A stretch of 64,000 nucleotides of DNA. Source: Hyphomonas sp. GTDB taxonomy: Bacteria > Pseudomonadota > Alphaproteobacteria > Caulobacterales > Hyphomonadaceae. The stretch lies in the NCBI GenBank assembly GCA_016124495.1, contig WGNP01000013.1, forward strand, positions 62,001 to 126,000. Direction: 5' to 3'. Position 1 is the first letter of the stretch. The number at the start of each line of letters is the position of its first letter. Below are positions 1 through 10,061 of the stretch, one piece after another. The position numbers and the translations under genes are program-made. The notes beneath the pieces are model-generated. The model was not told where the DNA came from. It saw only the letters and a program-made list of their open reading frames with translations, and ran no database searches.

Positions 1-1
1 G

Positions 2-565
2 CTGAAGCCGGGGGAGACTTTCCTCTGCCATGGCGCGACCAGCGGCATCGGCGTGATGGCCCTGCAGATGGCGAAGGTCTGGGGGGCGCCGAAGATTTTC
101 GGCACGGCGGGATCGGAGGAGAAATGCAAGCTCGCCCGCGAGCTCGGCGCGACACGCGCGATCAATTACCGCCAAGAGGCGTTCGAGGAGATCGTGAAAG
201 CCGAAGGCGGCGCCGATGTCACGCTCGACATGGTGGGCGGGGAATACATCCAGAAGAACATCTCGGCGGCCAAGCTCGACGGGCGGATCATCAACATCGC
301 GTATCAGAACGGGTTCGCGGCGAACGTGAATTTCGCGCCGGTGCTGATGAAGCGCCTGTCGCTGATGGCGACAACGCTGCGGGCGCGGCCCGTGCCGGAG
401 AAGCGGCGCATCCGCGACGCCGTGGAGCGGGATTTCTGGCCGCATGTGATTTCGGGAGCCATTCGTCCGGTACTGGACGGGACGTTTGCGCTGGCCGAAG
501 CAGAGGCCGCGCTTGAACGGATGGCGCAAGGCGGGCATTCAGGGAAAATCCTGCTGCGGCCGTGA
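2..565 (+). CDS. NAD(P)H:quinone oxidoreductase, zinc-type alcohol dehydrogenase superfamily (5' truncated)
   Basis: The reading frame is open from the first bases of the window, so the N-terminal part lies outside; about 187 C-terminal residues are present. They begin with the nucleotide-binding Rossmann segment (HGATSGIG, followed by an alanine/methionine helix) and continue through the GSEEKC and GADVTLDMVGG stretches typical of the PIG3/QorA branch of medium-chain dehydrogenases. The end (GGHSGKILL) is the usual C-terminus of this family, so the 3' end is intact. Members reduce quinones or other carbonyls with NADPH in the cytoplasm; the substrate here cannot be read from sequence. Confidence 0.85.
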   Translation: MKPGETFLCHGATSGIGVMALQMAKVWGAPKIFGTAGSEEKCKLARELGATRAINYRQEAFEEIVKAEGGADVTLDMVGGEYIQKNISAAKLDGRIINIAYQNGFAANVNFAPVLMKRLSLMATTLRARPVPEKRRIRDAVERDFWPHVISGAIRPVLDGTFALAEAEAALERMAQGGHSGKILLRP

Positions 566-612
566 CCGGGCGCGGGTCTCGGTGGGACTGGCGAACGGGG
601 ACACGGCGAAAC

Positions 613-1350
613 ATGCAAACGACAACACTGATCGGCGCGCTGCTGGCGCTGGGCCTGCTCGCCGCCTGCACGCAGGCGGCGCCGCCGAGCAAACCGGTCC
701 CCGCCGAGACGGTTACCCCGGAGCCTGAGGCCGAAGCGCCGGAAACGTCCACTGAGGAAGAGGGATCCGAAGCGGACCTCGGAAGGTACTGGACCGAGCA
801 GGGGATGTACTGCTGCCACTACGAGGTGATGACCTATCCACCGCCGCTCGGCATCAACGGCGAGACGACAACTTTCGAGCCCGCTTCAAATTCGGCTCGC
901 GGACTAACCGGCAACGTCACCTTTTCCTTGTTGCCCATGCCTGAAGGTTGGGACTCGCCCACCCATCCTATCCGCATGCAGGGCGAAAACGGACTGACCT
1001 ACGACCTGCGTGTCGTCGAGGATGGCGGTGTCAATGCGATCGGCACGCTCGACTGGTCTGACATCATGATGAGACCCATCGGCATGGAGGATTACCTCAA
1101 CGAGGTGACCGAAGACCCGGGCACCTTGGTGTTCGTCTTTGAGGTGATCAAGTCCAGCGAGGGTGAAGACATCCCCGGCGATCATCCGTGCATGACCGAC
1201 CGGTACGTCGCCCTCACGGCTCAAAACGGGGGCCCGGACAAGGACTATCTCAGTTTGGCCATGTTCGGCGACGATCCTTGGCCAGCAACCGAGGACAGGT
1301 TTTGTGGCGGCTACAGTTATGCGCGAGGCGTAGTTTCCCCCGGAGACTAG
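613..1350 (+). CDS. Putative lipoprotein of unknown function
   Basis: A 245-residue protein beginning with a lipoprotein signal: a short polar start, a leucine/alanine-rich core and the lipobox LAAC near residue 20. A proline/glutamate-rich linker follows (residues about 22-50), then a globular domain with many acidic and aromatic residues. I chose the ATG at 613 because it begins the signal peptide directly; an upstream in-frame start at 562 would put 17 charged residues in front of it. No family was recognised. It is likely anchored in the inner or outer membrane facing the periplasm. It stands alone between the oxidoreductase and trcR. Confidence 0.7.
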   Translation: MQTTTLIGALLALGLLAACTQAAPPSKPVPAETVTPEPEAEAPETSTEEEGSEADLGRYWTEQGMYCCHYEVMTYPPPLGINGETTTFEPASNSARGLTGNVTFSLLPMPEGWDSPTHPIRMQGENGLTYDLRVVEDGGVNAIGTLDWSDIMMRPIGMEDYLNEVTEDPGTLVFVFEVIKSSEGEDIPGDHPCMTDRYVALTAQNGGPDKDYLSLAMFGDDPWPATEDRFCGGYSYARGVVSPGD

Positions 1351-1419
1351 TGGGCCTTTCCAGCCGGCTGCTTCTGGCGTATAGCGCGGCCCAAGGTTCC
1401 CAGTTGCCCTGGATCCCAA

Positions 1420-1446
1420 CCGCCCGGCACCCCCAGTGCCGGGCGG
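1420..1446. terminator. 11-bp perfect hairpin, terminator-like, no U-tract
   Basis: The arms CCGCCCGGCAC and GTGCCGGGCGG pair perfectly around a CCCCA loop. The hairpin lies 70 bases after the lipoprotein stop and 39 bases before the trcR start. No run of T follows, so it could be a Rho-independent terminator of weak type, a 3'-end stabiliser, or a structured part of the trcR leader. Confidence 0.5.
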
Positions 1447-1484
1447 CTGCATTTCAGGCGCTACCCAAGTTTGAGGAGATTTCC

Positions 1485-2156
1485 ATGTCCGACGTTCTCA
1501 TGCCGCGCGCCACTGCCGTCTGGCTGCTCGACAACACCACGCTGACCTTCGCCCAGATCGCGAAATTCTGCGGCCTGCACCATCTCGAAGTGAAGGGCAT
1601 CGCGGACGGCGATGTCGCCGAGAATATGCGCGGCGTGGACCCGATCGCCGGCGGCATCCTCTCGCGCGAGGAAATCGCGCTGGGCGAAGCCGATGCTACT
1701 CATGACCTCAAGGTCGAACAGTCGCGCATCGACCATATCCCTCAGCCGAAGCGCAAGGGCAGCCGCTACACGCCGGTGATCCGCCGCGCTGACAAGCCGG
1801 ACGCCGTGGCCTGGTTCATACGCCACCACCCGGAAGTGCCGGACGCCCAGATCATCAAGCTGATCGGCACTACGAAAGCGACGATCAACAATGTGCGCGA
1901 CAAGTCGCACTGGAACGCAACCAACATCAAACCGGTGGACCCGGTGACGCTCGGCCTGTGCAGCCAGATCGAACTCGACGAAGTGATAGCGAAAGCTGCC
2001 GACAAGCGCCGCAAGATGGACGCCGAGAAAGCCGCGCGTTCCGAAGGCCCGGGCCTTGCGCCAGCGCAGGATACGCCGGCGCCGTTCGTACCGGAACCGG
2101 AAGAGGATCGCCGCAGGACGTTCTCGGCCGACGACGTGTTCCGCAATTTCGAATAG
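1485..2156 (+). CDS. trcR: TrcR-type cell-cycle transcriptional regulator (DUF1013)
   Basis: A 223-residue cytoplasmic protein matching the alphaproteobacterial DUF1013 family along its length: the N-terminal ATAVWLLDNTTLTF block, FCGLHHLEVKGIADG, the central RYTPVIRRADKPDA segment, the helix-turn-helix-like IIKLIGTTKATINNVR stretch and the NIKPVDPVTLGLCSQIELD block. Members are annotated as cell-cycle transcriptional regulators. I chose the ATG at 1485 because family homology starts there and GAGGAGAT lies 6 bases upstream; the frame is open much further upstream but that part resembles no protein. The C-terminal 40 residues are a low-complexity alanine/proline-rich tail. Confidence 0.88.
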   Translation: MSDVLMPRATAVWLLDNTTLTFAQIAKFCGLHHLEVKGIADGDVAENMRGVDPIAGGILSREEIALGEADATHDLKVEQSRIDHIPQPKRKGSRYTPVIRRADKPDAVAWFIRHHPEVPDAQIIKLIGTTKATINNVRDKSHWNATNIKPVDPVTLGLCSQIELDEVIAKAADKRRKMDAEKAARSEGPGLAPAQDTPAPFVPEPEEDRRRTFSADDVFRNFE

Positions 2157-2183
2157 CCCCCTTCGCTGAGGTTCTGGACTTAA

Positions 2184-3738
<1,555 letters not shown>

Positions 3739-3742
<4 letters not shown>

Positions 3743-4953
3743 CCGCCGGCCTGGCCCGGGGTGGCGACACTTGCGACGAGCCCGGCTTCAAACATCCGCT
3801 CCACGACAGAGCGCGGCAGCAGCACCCAGAGACGCCCCTTGGCGTTCATCGTGCCGGCGCGGTTGCCGGCATCGACCCCGGTGCCAAAATAGATATCGCC
3901 TCGGACTGGGCCCTTGATGGCGCCGCCGGTATCCTGCGCGATCAGCAGCCCTGACCAGTCCCCGCCGAGGCCGGGCGCCGTCGTCTGTACAAACATCGGC
4001 ACGCCGAGGGCGTGGAATTCGGGATCAACCGCCATCGAGCCGAGCGGCGTGAGCGGGACATTGTGAGCGCCGTTCGGGCCGAGGCCCGGGTCGCCCTCGG
4101 GGAGTGACTGGAAGAAGACAAAGCGCGGATTGATGTTCATCGCCTCGCGCACTTCGGCGGCGCTGGAGCGGCCCATCCAGCTCCGGATGCCCTGCATCGA
4201 GCCTTCAGCGCGGGTGATGCGGCCGGTTTCGATCAACCAGTTGGCGACGGACTTGAAGGGTTGGCCATTGTGGGCAGCGTAAGCGGCGCGCAGCGTACTG
4301 CCGTCAGGAAAGGTCAACCGGCCGGAGCCCTGGACCTGCAGGAAGAAGACGTCCGCAGGATGCGCGTAGGCGATGGCCGGGCCGCCGCGGGCGGTGATGT
4401 CGGCGCGGGCCGGATAGGGCCGGGTCGAACCATCCGGCAGTTTCTGCAGCGGGCTGTCGCCATTGGCAACGAAATCGGACGGGACGGCGAAAACGGGTTC
4501 GGTGAATACGCCCTCAGGCGCCCGTCGGGCTTCATAATGCGGCTCAAAATAGCCTGTGAACTTGTCCTTGCCTTCGCGGTCGATGATCTCGAGCGGGACG
4601 AACTGCGTTTCAAAAATCTTGCGGGCGGCGGCCTCGCCCTGAGCGGATTCAAGCGCGGCGCAGCCCGGTTGCCAGTCACCGGCCGTCCCGGCCCAGGGCG
4701 CGTTGCGCGACAGGGCCGCGTCAAAAGCGCGGCGGCTGAAGCGGTCGCACGTACGCCGGAAGGCTTCAACGGGCGCAGCGAGCGGGGCCGTGCGCCAACC
4801 CGGCAGCTCCAGGTAGGTGGCGGGGTTTGCGGAGGGGGGCAGACCGGAGGTTCCGGAGCCGCCGGGCACTGGGCGATGTTCGATTGGCGCAGGTGCGGTC
4901 TGGCAGGCCGACAGGATCAGGGCGAGCGGAAGAAGGAATCTGAGATGTCGCAT
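3739..4953 (-). CDS. mltA: Membrane-bound lytic murein transglycosylase A
   Basis: A 404-residue lipoprotein (lipobox LSAC at residues 14-17) that cleaves the peptidoglycan glycan strand, forming 1,6-anhydro-muropeptides. The middle carries the MltA substrate domain (FTGYFEPHYEARR), and the 3D domain near the C-terminus has the AQDTGGAIKGPVRGDIYFG block containing the catalytic aspartate region. Start: the ATG directly precedes the lipoprotein signal. It is cotranscribed with the smr-domain gene downstream and probably with the Tim44-domain gene 61 bases upstream. Confidence 0.93.
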
Positions 4954-5014
4954 ACCTGCGGCTATGCCGCAAAACGGCCCGGGCTGTCACCCGGCGATTC
5001 ACCTTTCAGGAGAG

Positions 5015-5629
5015 TCAGGCGGCGACGTCCACGTCGTCCAGCAGCCAGTTCGGATCCGGCGAGGCAACCTCGCGCTTGAAGGTCCAGATTTCTTTGGCCG
5101 TGCGGGTCACTTCGCCGTCGCCCAGATCAGCTTCGTAGCGCACCGAGACGCGGGCGATGCCAACGTCGAGGTCGGCGCGGTCGATCTCGGCGCGCTTGAT
5201 GCGCAGCAGCTCGAAGGCCCGGTCGCTGGAGGTTTCACGCGCCTTGATGGCGGCGTCCCAGGCTTCATAGACGTCATCGTCCAGAAGCGGGCGCAGGGCC
5301 GCCCGGTCGCCGCGCGCATAAGCACCGACAATCATCGTGTAAGCGGCCTTGGCGCCGCGCAGGAATTCTTCCGCCGAGAAGGAGCTGTCAGCATTGTAGA
5401 TTTCTTCCAGCCCGCCCGCGGCGGGGCCTGTGAAGATGGGACGTTCGGGCTCAGTCCGCCGCGGCACGGGGGCCTGAGCCTCAGGCGCTCCGCCGCGCTG
5501 TTCCGGCGCGGGCGCAGGGCGCTGCATCGGCCTCTCGTCCCCTCCCCGGCCGAGGGCCACATAAAGACGCCACAGCACGAACAGCGCCACGGCAGCCAGG
5601 ATGAGGACTTCGATAACAGGGTTCGACAT
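5015..5629 (-). CDS. Tim44-like (TimA) domain membrane-anchored protein
   Basis: A 204-residue protein with one N-terminal membrane helix (residues about 5-22), an arginine/proline-rich linker to about residue 60, then a Tim44-like domain. Recognisable family parts are the FSAEEFLRGAKAAYTMIVGAYARGDRAALRPLLDDDVYEAW stretch and the strand-rich end with KEIWTFKREV and DPNWLLDDV. In alphaproteobacteria this gene lies divergently from secB, as it does here. A role in the inner membrane in protein translocation or envelope work is plausible from the homology to mitochondrial Tim44 but not shown. Confidence 0.85.
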   Translation of the reverse strand: MSNPVIEVLILAAVALFVLWRLYVALGRGGDERPMQRPAPAPEQRGGAPEAQAPVPRRTEPERPIFTGPAAGGLEEIYNADSSFSAEEFLRGAKAAYTMIVGAYARGDRAALRPLLDDDVYEAWDAAIKARETSSDRAFELLRIKRAEIDRADLDVGIARVSVRYEADLGDGEVTRTAKEIWTFKREVASPDPNWLLDDVDVAA

Positions 5630-5650
5630 TTTAGGGGCGGGTTCCTAAGT

Positions 5651-5659
5651 TTATCCACA
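5651..5659 (+). promoter_or_regulatory. Perfect consensus DnaA box
   Basis: TTATCCACA matches the DnaA-box consensus at all nine positions. It lies 22 bases upstream of the tim44-domain gene and 120 bases upstream of secB, about 4.2 kb from the putative origin. A single box in a divergent promoter region could let DnaA control one or both genes. Confidence 0.55.
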
Positions 5660-5778
5660 GCGATCACGGTTAGATAGTGCAGGCAAGACGGACGTGCCAG
5701 CCTTTGCGTTGCGCGGCCAAGGGGCGCATGTTACGCGCAGGGCGCGCCAGCCACGCCGGACAGAGTTAAGGATTTATA

Positions 5779-6270
5779 ATGACAGATACCAGCGCGCCCG
5801 CAAACCCCACTCCCGGCAGCCCGGCGCAGTCTGCGCCTTCGCTGCGGGTTCTTGGCCAGTATGTGAAGGATCTGTCTTTCGAAAATCCTGGCCATGCGCC
5901 AGTCCAGACGCAGCCGAACATCGACCTAGGGATCGATGTCGGCGCTGCCCCGCATGTCGACGGCAACGGCCTGTTTGAGGTCTCCCTGAAGCTTTCGGCC
6001 AAAGCGTCGTCCGGCGAGACGACGCTGTTTATCACCGAACTCGACTATGCTGGCCTGTTCCAGTTGTCGAACGTGACCGAGAAGCAGATCGAGCCGATGC
6101 TGCTGATCGAGTGTCCCCGCCTGCTGTTCCCGTTTGCGCGCCGGATCATCGCGGAGATCACGCGTGAAGGCGGCTTCCCGCCCCTGCTGATCGACCCGGT
6201 AGATTTCGTGCAGCTCTACCAGGCCCAGTACCGCAAGGCGGCCGAGCGCGCGGGGGAGACGCCCGCCTGA
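5779..6270 (+). CDS. secB: Protein-export chaperone SecB
   Basis: A 163-residue cytoplasmic chaperone that holds preproteins unfolded and delivers them to SecA. The sequence follows the SecB fold: an early VLGQYVKDLSFENP strand, the EVSLKLSAKA strand, the ITELDYAGLFQLSN segment, the LLIECPRLLFPFARRII helix and the GGFPPLLIDPVDFVQLY motif. Length is typical. It is convergent with dnaQ, with three bases between the stop codons. Confidence 0.96.
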   Translation: MTDTSAPANPTPGSPAQSAPSLRVLGQYVKDLSFENPGHAPVQTQPNIDLGIDVGAAPHVDGNGLFEVSLKLSAKASSGETTLFITELDYAGLFQLSNVTEKQIEPMLLIECPRLLFPFARRIIAEITREGGFPPLLIDPVDFVQLYQAQYRKAAERAGETPA

Positions 6271-6273
6271 TCC

Positions 6274-6975
6274 TTAATGGATGGTTTTCCAGACCGCGCC
6301 TGCGCCGAGCTTTTCGATGAGCGCAGCATGGGCGGCGAGTTCCTGATCTGTGGCAGATGAGGCAAGCGGCTTTGGCCGCCGAAGCGCGGGCGGACGCACC
6401 GGGCCGCCCTCCTGGTGATTCGCCGCGTCGAAGCTGAACGCGCGGGCACGTCCGCCGAGCAGTTCAAGATAGACCCTGGCAAGCAGCTGGCTGTCGAGCA
6501 GCGCGCCGTGGAAGGTGCGGCTTTCGAGCGAAATGTCGAAACGCTTGCAGAGCGCATCGAGGCTGGCCGGCGCACCCGGAAAGCGCTTGCGCGCTATCGC
6601 AACCGTATCGATCCAACGATCATCCGGGATCGGCGGGCGCCCACAACGCGCCAGTTCGGCATTCAGGAAGCCGCGGTCGAACGCAGCATTGTGCGCGACG
6701 AGGGTCGCGTCGCCCAGGAAGCTGAGGAAGGAATCGACGATATCGGGATGCTCGAAGGGCGGCTTGTCGCTCAGGTCCCCGTCGGTGATCCCGGTGATGC
6801 GGATCGTCGCCTCCGAAACGGGCCGGCCGGGATTGATCAGGCGGCGGAAGGTTCGCCCGGTCGGGATATGGTTGATCAGCTCGACGGCGCCGATCTCGAT
6901 AACGCGGTCGCCGTCTGCCGGGTTGAGGCCGGTGGTTTCGGTATCGAAGGCGATTTCGCGGATCCGGTCGGTCAT
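6274..6975 (-). CDS. dnaQ: DNA polymerase III epsilon subunit (3'-5' proofreading exonuclease)
   Basis: A 233-residue DEDD-type exonuclease. Exo I is FDTETTGL (residues 10-17), Exo II is the [10 protein letters not shown] block, and Exo III is [17 protein letters not shown] with the catalytic His and Asp. The epsilon subunit proofreads for the replicative polymerase. It is the last gene of a minus-strand cluster ppsR-maf-aroE-coaE-dnaQ in which each start overlaps the previous stop by four bases, so the proteins are probably translationally coupled. This order is conserved in Caulobacterales next to the origin. Confidence 0.95.
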   Translation of the reverse strand: MTDRIREIAFDTETTGLNPADGDRVIEIGAVELINHIPTGRTFRRLINPGRPVSEATIRITGITDGDLSDKPPFEHPDIVDSFLSFLGDATLVAHNAAFDRGFLNAELARCGRPPIPDDRWIDTVAIARKRFPGAPASLDALCKRFDISLESRTFHGALLDSQLLARVYLELLGGRARAFSFDAANHQEGGPVRPPALRRPKPLASSATDQELAAHAALIEKLGAGAVWKTIH

Positions 6976-7580
6976 GCGTCTCTCTCGGCGGCGAGGCGAA
7001 TCATCAAGGCAACTATGGCGCGAACCTGGTCTCGGGCAAAGTCGAAGCCATGCGCGGAGGAGAGGATGAAATCGGCACGGGCGCGCTTGTCGGCGTCCGG
7101 CATCTGGCGGGCAAGGATCGCCTCAAAAGTTTCTGCGGTCATGCCGGGCCGGGCGAGGACGCGCTCGCGCTGGATCTCCGCCGGCGCCGTGACGACGAGG
7201 GTAAAATCGCAGTGACGGTTGCCACCGGTCTCGAACAGGAGCGGAATGTCGATGACGGCGAACGGCGCACCGGCGGCATGCGCGTTGCGGCGGAAATCGA
7301 GCTGCGCGGCGCCGGCGAGCGGGTGGACGATGCCTTCGAGCTGTTTCATCGCATCCGGATCGTCGAGCACTCGGGTGCGCAGGCGCGTGCGGTCAACTGT
7401 GCCGCCTTCGGTGACCCCGGGAAAGGCCGCTTCGATGGGGGCAACGGCGGCGCCGCCTTCGGTATAGAGCGCGTGAACGGCAGCGTCGGCATCATAGACG
7501 GGCACGCCCTCTTCGCGGAAGAGGGTCGCGGTGGCGGACTTGCCCATGCCGATAGACCCCGTCAGTCCGAGGATGATCAT
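6972..7580 (-). CDS. coaE: Dephospho-CoA kinase
   Basis: A 202-residue P-loop kinase that phosphorylates dephospho-CoA to coenzyme A, the last step of CoA synthesis. The Walker A motif [11 protein letters not shown] covers residues 5-15; [10 protein letters not shown] follows, then HPLA and the [11 protein letters not shown] segment, all characteristic of the family. The start overlaps the aroE stop and the stop overlaps the dnaQ start, each by four bases. Confidence 0.95.
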   Translation of the reverse strand: MIILGLTGSIGMGKSATATLFREEGVPVYDADAAVHALYTEGGAAVAPIEAAFPGVTEGGTVDRTRLRTRVLDDPDAMKQLEGIVHPLAGAAQLDFRRNAHAAGAPFAVIDIPLLFETGGNRHCDFTLVVTAPAEIQRERVLARPGMTAETFEAILARQMPDADKRARADFILSSAHGFDFARDQVRAIVALMIRLAAERDA

Positions 7581-8392
7581 TGGACAGCCTCCAGAAGCGA
7601 GCGAGCACGGGCGTGCGCAGCAGCGAGATCCGGCGCAACGCCGAACCAGAGTTCGAAACTGAGCGAAGCCTGCGCGACCAGCATGCCCAGCCCGTCAAGC
7701 GCCCGCCAGCCCTTGCGGCGTGCCTCAGTAAGAGCGGCGGCGGCGCCCTTGCCATAGCTGATGTCATAGAAGATGCCGCCGGCCGATTCCGGCAGCCTGA
7801 GCGCCTCACCGGCATGACCCAGGCTCAACGTGTTGATGACGATGTTGGCACGCGCCAGCTGGGCGAGACCCTCCTCGAGGGTCAGGATGCGGGCGGCGGG
7901 GGCCAGGTCCAACGCCAGGGTTTCAGCGCGGGCGATCGTCCGGTTACAGAGGGTCAGGCGCGCGCCGCGGCGCGCAAGCACGTCTGCAACGGCGCGGGCT
8001 GAGCCCCCTGCCCCAAGCAGGAAGACTTCGCGGCCATCGACGTCGATATCGCCATAGTCGAGCGTCAGGGCGAAACCGGGCGCGTCGGTGTTTTCGGCAT
8101 GCCACTGGCCTTCCGGCGTGCGAACCAGCGTATTGACGGCGCGGAGGCGGCGGGCGGTGTCACTGGCGGTTGGGGCGAGACGCAGCGCGCTCTCCTTGTG
8201 GGGCAGCGTAACGTTGAGCCCGATCGCTTCGTGTGCGCGCAGCGAGTCCAGCGAAGCGGGTAGCTCATCAGGCTTGACTTCCAGTGCGGCGTAGACGGCA
8301 TCGATGCTGTTCTCGCGCAGCCAGTGGTTGTGGATATAGGGGGAGAGCGAGTGGGCGACCGGATCGCCGATGACGCCGAGCAGCCTTGTCAT
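7577..8392 (-). CDS. aroE: Shikimate dehydrogenase
   Basis: A 271-residue NADPH enzyme converting 3-dehydroshikimate to shikimate in aromatic amino-acid synthesis. The shikimate-binding [10 protein letters not shown] motif lies near residue 16, the catalytic lysine is in NVTLPHKE (about residue 66), and the cofactor loop is GAGGSARAV (about residues 126-134). Length is normal. It is coupled by overlaps to maf upstream and coaE downstream. A one-mismatch DnaA box (TGTGGATAT on the plus strand, 8329-8337) occurs within the coding region, probably by chance. Confidence 0.95.
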   Translation of the reverse strand: MTRLLGVIGDPVAHSLSPYIHNHWLRENSIDAVYAALEVKPDELPASLDSLRAHEAIGLNVTLPHKESALRLAPTASDTARRLRAVNTLVRTPEGQWHAENTDAPGFALTLDYGDIDVDGREVFLLGAGGSARAVADVLARRGARLTLCNRTIARAETLALDLAPAARILTLEEGLAQLARANIVINTLSLGHAGEALRLPESAGGIFYDISYGKGAAAALTEARRKGWRALDGLGMLVAQASLSFELWFGVAPDLAAAHARARSLLEAVQ

Positions 8393-8985
8393 TGCGGCAG
8401 GACCTTCCGGATACGCAGATAGTCGAGCAGTGGAAGCAGCGGGAGGCCGAGGATCGAAAAATAGTCGCCTTCGATCCGGGAGAAAAGCTGCGCCCCATAG
8501 CCTTCGAGCTGGTAGGCGCCGACAGTGGTAAGCAGCGTGCCGCCGCAGCGCGCCACATAATCGTCGATGAATTCGGGCGAGAGCGGGCGCATCGTAAGCT
8601 TCGGGCGCGCGAGGTGGCGCCAGACGGGCCGGCCCTCTTCACAAACCACGATAGCGGTCTCTAGCGTGTGGGATTTTCCGGAGAGACGGAGGAGATGGTT
8701 TTTCGCCTCCGCCAGATCGCACGGCTTGTCGAGCGCCTCCTCACCAAGCGCAAGCATCTGGTCGCCGCCGATGACGAGCCCTGGACGCGACTGCGACACG
8801 CGGACGGCCTTCATCTCGGCGAGCTGCATAGCCTGGTCGCGCACGGACACCCCTTCGGCGCGCATTGCGGTGCGATAGGAATCCTCATCGACGTTTGGTG
8901 CAACGGCTTGTGCCATGACGCCAGCAGCCGTCAGCAAGGCACGGCGGCTGGCGCTGCCGGAAGCTAGAGTTACAGCCAGACTCAC
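8389..8985 (-). CDS. maf: Maf-family nucleoside triphosphate pyrophosphatase
   Basis: A 198-residue protein with the Maf signature LASGSASRRALL at residues 8-19, the GDQMLALGEEALDKP block and the TTVGAYQLEGYGAQLF motif with its conserved glutamate. Maf proteins hydrolyse non-canonical or canonical nucleotides to monophosphates. The start codon is GTG and overlaps the ppsR stop as GTGA, which fixes the start and suggests translational coupling. The variant motif places it in the YceF/YhdE range; the exact nucleotide preference is not readable. Confidence 0.92.
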   Translation of the reverse strand: MSLAVTLASGSASRRALLTAAGVMAQAVAPNVDEDSYRTAMRAEGVSVRDQAMQLAEMKAVRVSQSRPGLVIGGDQMLALGEEALDKPCDLAEAKNHLLRLSGKSHTLETAIVVCEEGRPVWRHLARPKLTMRPLSPEFIDDYVARCGGTLLTTVGAYQLEGYGAQLFSRIEGDYFSILGLPLLPLLDYLRIRKVLPQ

Positions 8986-9824
8986 GGATGGCCCCGGCGT
9001 TCATGCAGAAGGTTGAGAATCGCAGCGGCCGTTTCTTCGACTGAGCGGCGCGACACATCGATGGTCTTCCACTGGTTGCGCTGGAATAAACGGTTCGCCT
9101 GCGTGATTTCTTCGCGCACGGCCTCCTCATCCGCATAGTCGCCGGCGTCATCCTGGTTGAGCGAGATGAGGCGCTGGCGCCGGATCTGGACGAGGCGCTC
9201 AGCGGAAATCTTCAAACCGACGACGAGCGGCCCCTTGTCACCCATCTTTTCCAGGAAATCCGGTAGCGGAGCACCTGGCACCAGCGGAATGTTGCCAGCG
9301 CGGACCTTGCGGTTGGCGAGGTAGACGCAGGTCGGTGTCTTCGACGTACGGCTGACCCCCAGCAGTATAACGTCGGCACCGATCAGGCTTTCCATATTCT
9401 GGCCGTCATCATGTGCCAATGTGAAGTTGATCGCTTCCATCCGCTCAAAATAGTCTTCGTCCATCGCATGCTGGCCCGCAACGCGGTTGTTGGCGGCGAC
9501 GCCGAGATGGCGGCTCAGCATGGCGATTGAAGGATCGAGCACCGGCAGGGTGGGAATGCTCCGCTCACGGCAGAAAGATTCAAGGCGGGCGCGCAGGCCC
9601 GAATCGGAGATCGTGTACCAGACCACGCCGGGCGCCGCCTCAATCTCGCGGGTGACGCGCTCGAGCTGGCGTTCGGAGCGCACAAGGTAATAGTTGTGCT
9701 CCAGCGGTTGGACGTTCTCGAACTGCGCGCAGGCGGCGCGCTGTACTGCGTTCAACGTCTCGCCGGTGGAGTCGGAGACGAGGTGCACATTGAAGTAGAT
9801 GGCGGGCCGGGCAGGGCGTGTCAT
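8982..9824 (-). CDS. ppsR: Pyruvate,phosphate dikinase/PEP synthase regulatory kinase-phosphorylase (DUF299)
   Basis: A 280-residue DUF299 protein. Early VSDSTGETLNAVQRAA and the P-loop-like GVSRTSKTPTCVYLANR motif are diagnostic; the C-terminus carries QVSEEAxxxNR-like residues seen here as REEITQANRLF. The family reversibly phosphorylates PPDK or PEP synthase using ADP. I chose the ATG at 9824; the frame remains open 24 codons further up but into the candidate origin and without homology. It heads the minus-strand cluster and faces hemE across the gene-free gap, the same flanking gene that borders the Caulobacter crescentus origin. Confidence 0.92.
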   Translation of the reverse strand: MTRPARPAIYFNVHLVSDSTGETLNAVQRAACAQFENVQPLEHNYYLVRSERQLERVTREIEAAPGVVWYTISDSGLRARLESFCRERSIPTLPVLDPSIAMLSRHLGVAANNRVAGQHAMDEDYFERMEAINFTLAHDDGQNMESLIGADVILLGVSRTSKTPTCVYLANRKVRAGNIPLVPGAPLPDFLEKMGDKGPLVVGLKISAERLVQIRRQRLISLNQDDAGDYADEEAVREEITQANRLFQRNQWKTIDVSRRSVEETAAAILNLLHERRGHP

Positions 9825-9863
9825 ATGCCTGTCTTGCCGGTGCTTCCTTATTTGCACAAGGGT

Positions 9864-10061
9864 TGTGACTCGCCTGTGGAATGAGCCGCAGCTCACAGGG
9901 ACTCACACGCTTTCCACAACTGGGAGAATTCGACTCTCGCGTGGTCACGGCCTGTTCCGCCCTGTGATTTCCCTTGAAGCTTTAACCTTGCGTTAATCAT
10001 TGAGAGTCGCTGGAAATCTGTTCGCCTGTCAGGCGAGCGGCGCGTGTGACTCGCTTGTGGA
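9864..10061. repeat. 17-bp direct repeat pair with DnaA-box cores in the origin region
   Basis: TGTGACTCGCYTGTGGA occurs at 9864-9880 (Y is C) and 10045-10061 (Y is T), 181 bases apart. Each copy contains a CcrM site (GACTC) and ends in TGTGGA, the complement of the TCCACA core of DnaA boxes. The conservation of the whole 17-mer suggests a composite binding element rather than an isolated box. Confidence 0.6.
9982..9996. promoter_or_regulatory. Perfect CtrA-binding box TTAA-N7-TTAA in the origin
   Basis: TTAACCTTGCGTTAA matches the full CtrA box used in Caulobacterales, where CtrA bound at the origin blocks replication in swarmer cells. It lies near the middle of the ppsR-hemE gap. At about 65 percent GC such a site is expected roughly 0.06 times by chance in 64 kb. 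Confidence 0.75.

Noticed and set aside
8329-8337. One-mismatch DnaA box (TGTGGATAT) in aroE
   Set aside because: Inside coding sequence, isolated; a single near match is expected by chance.
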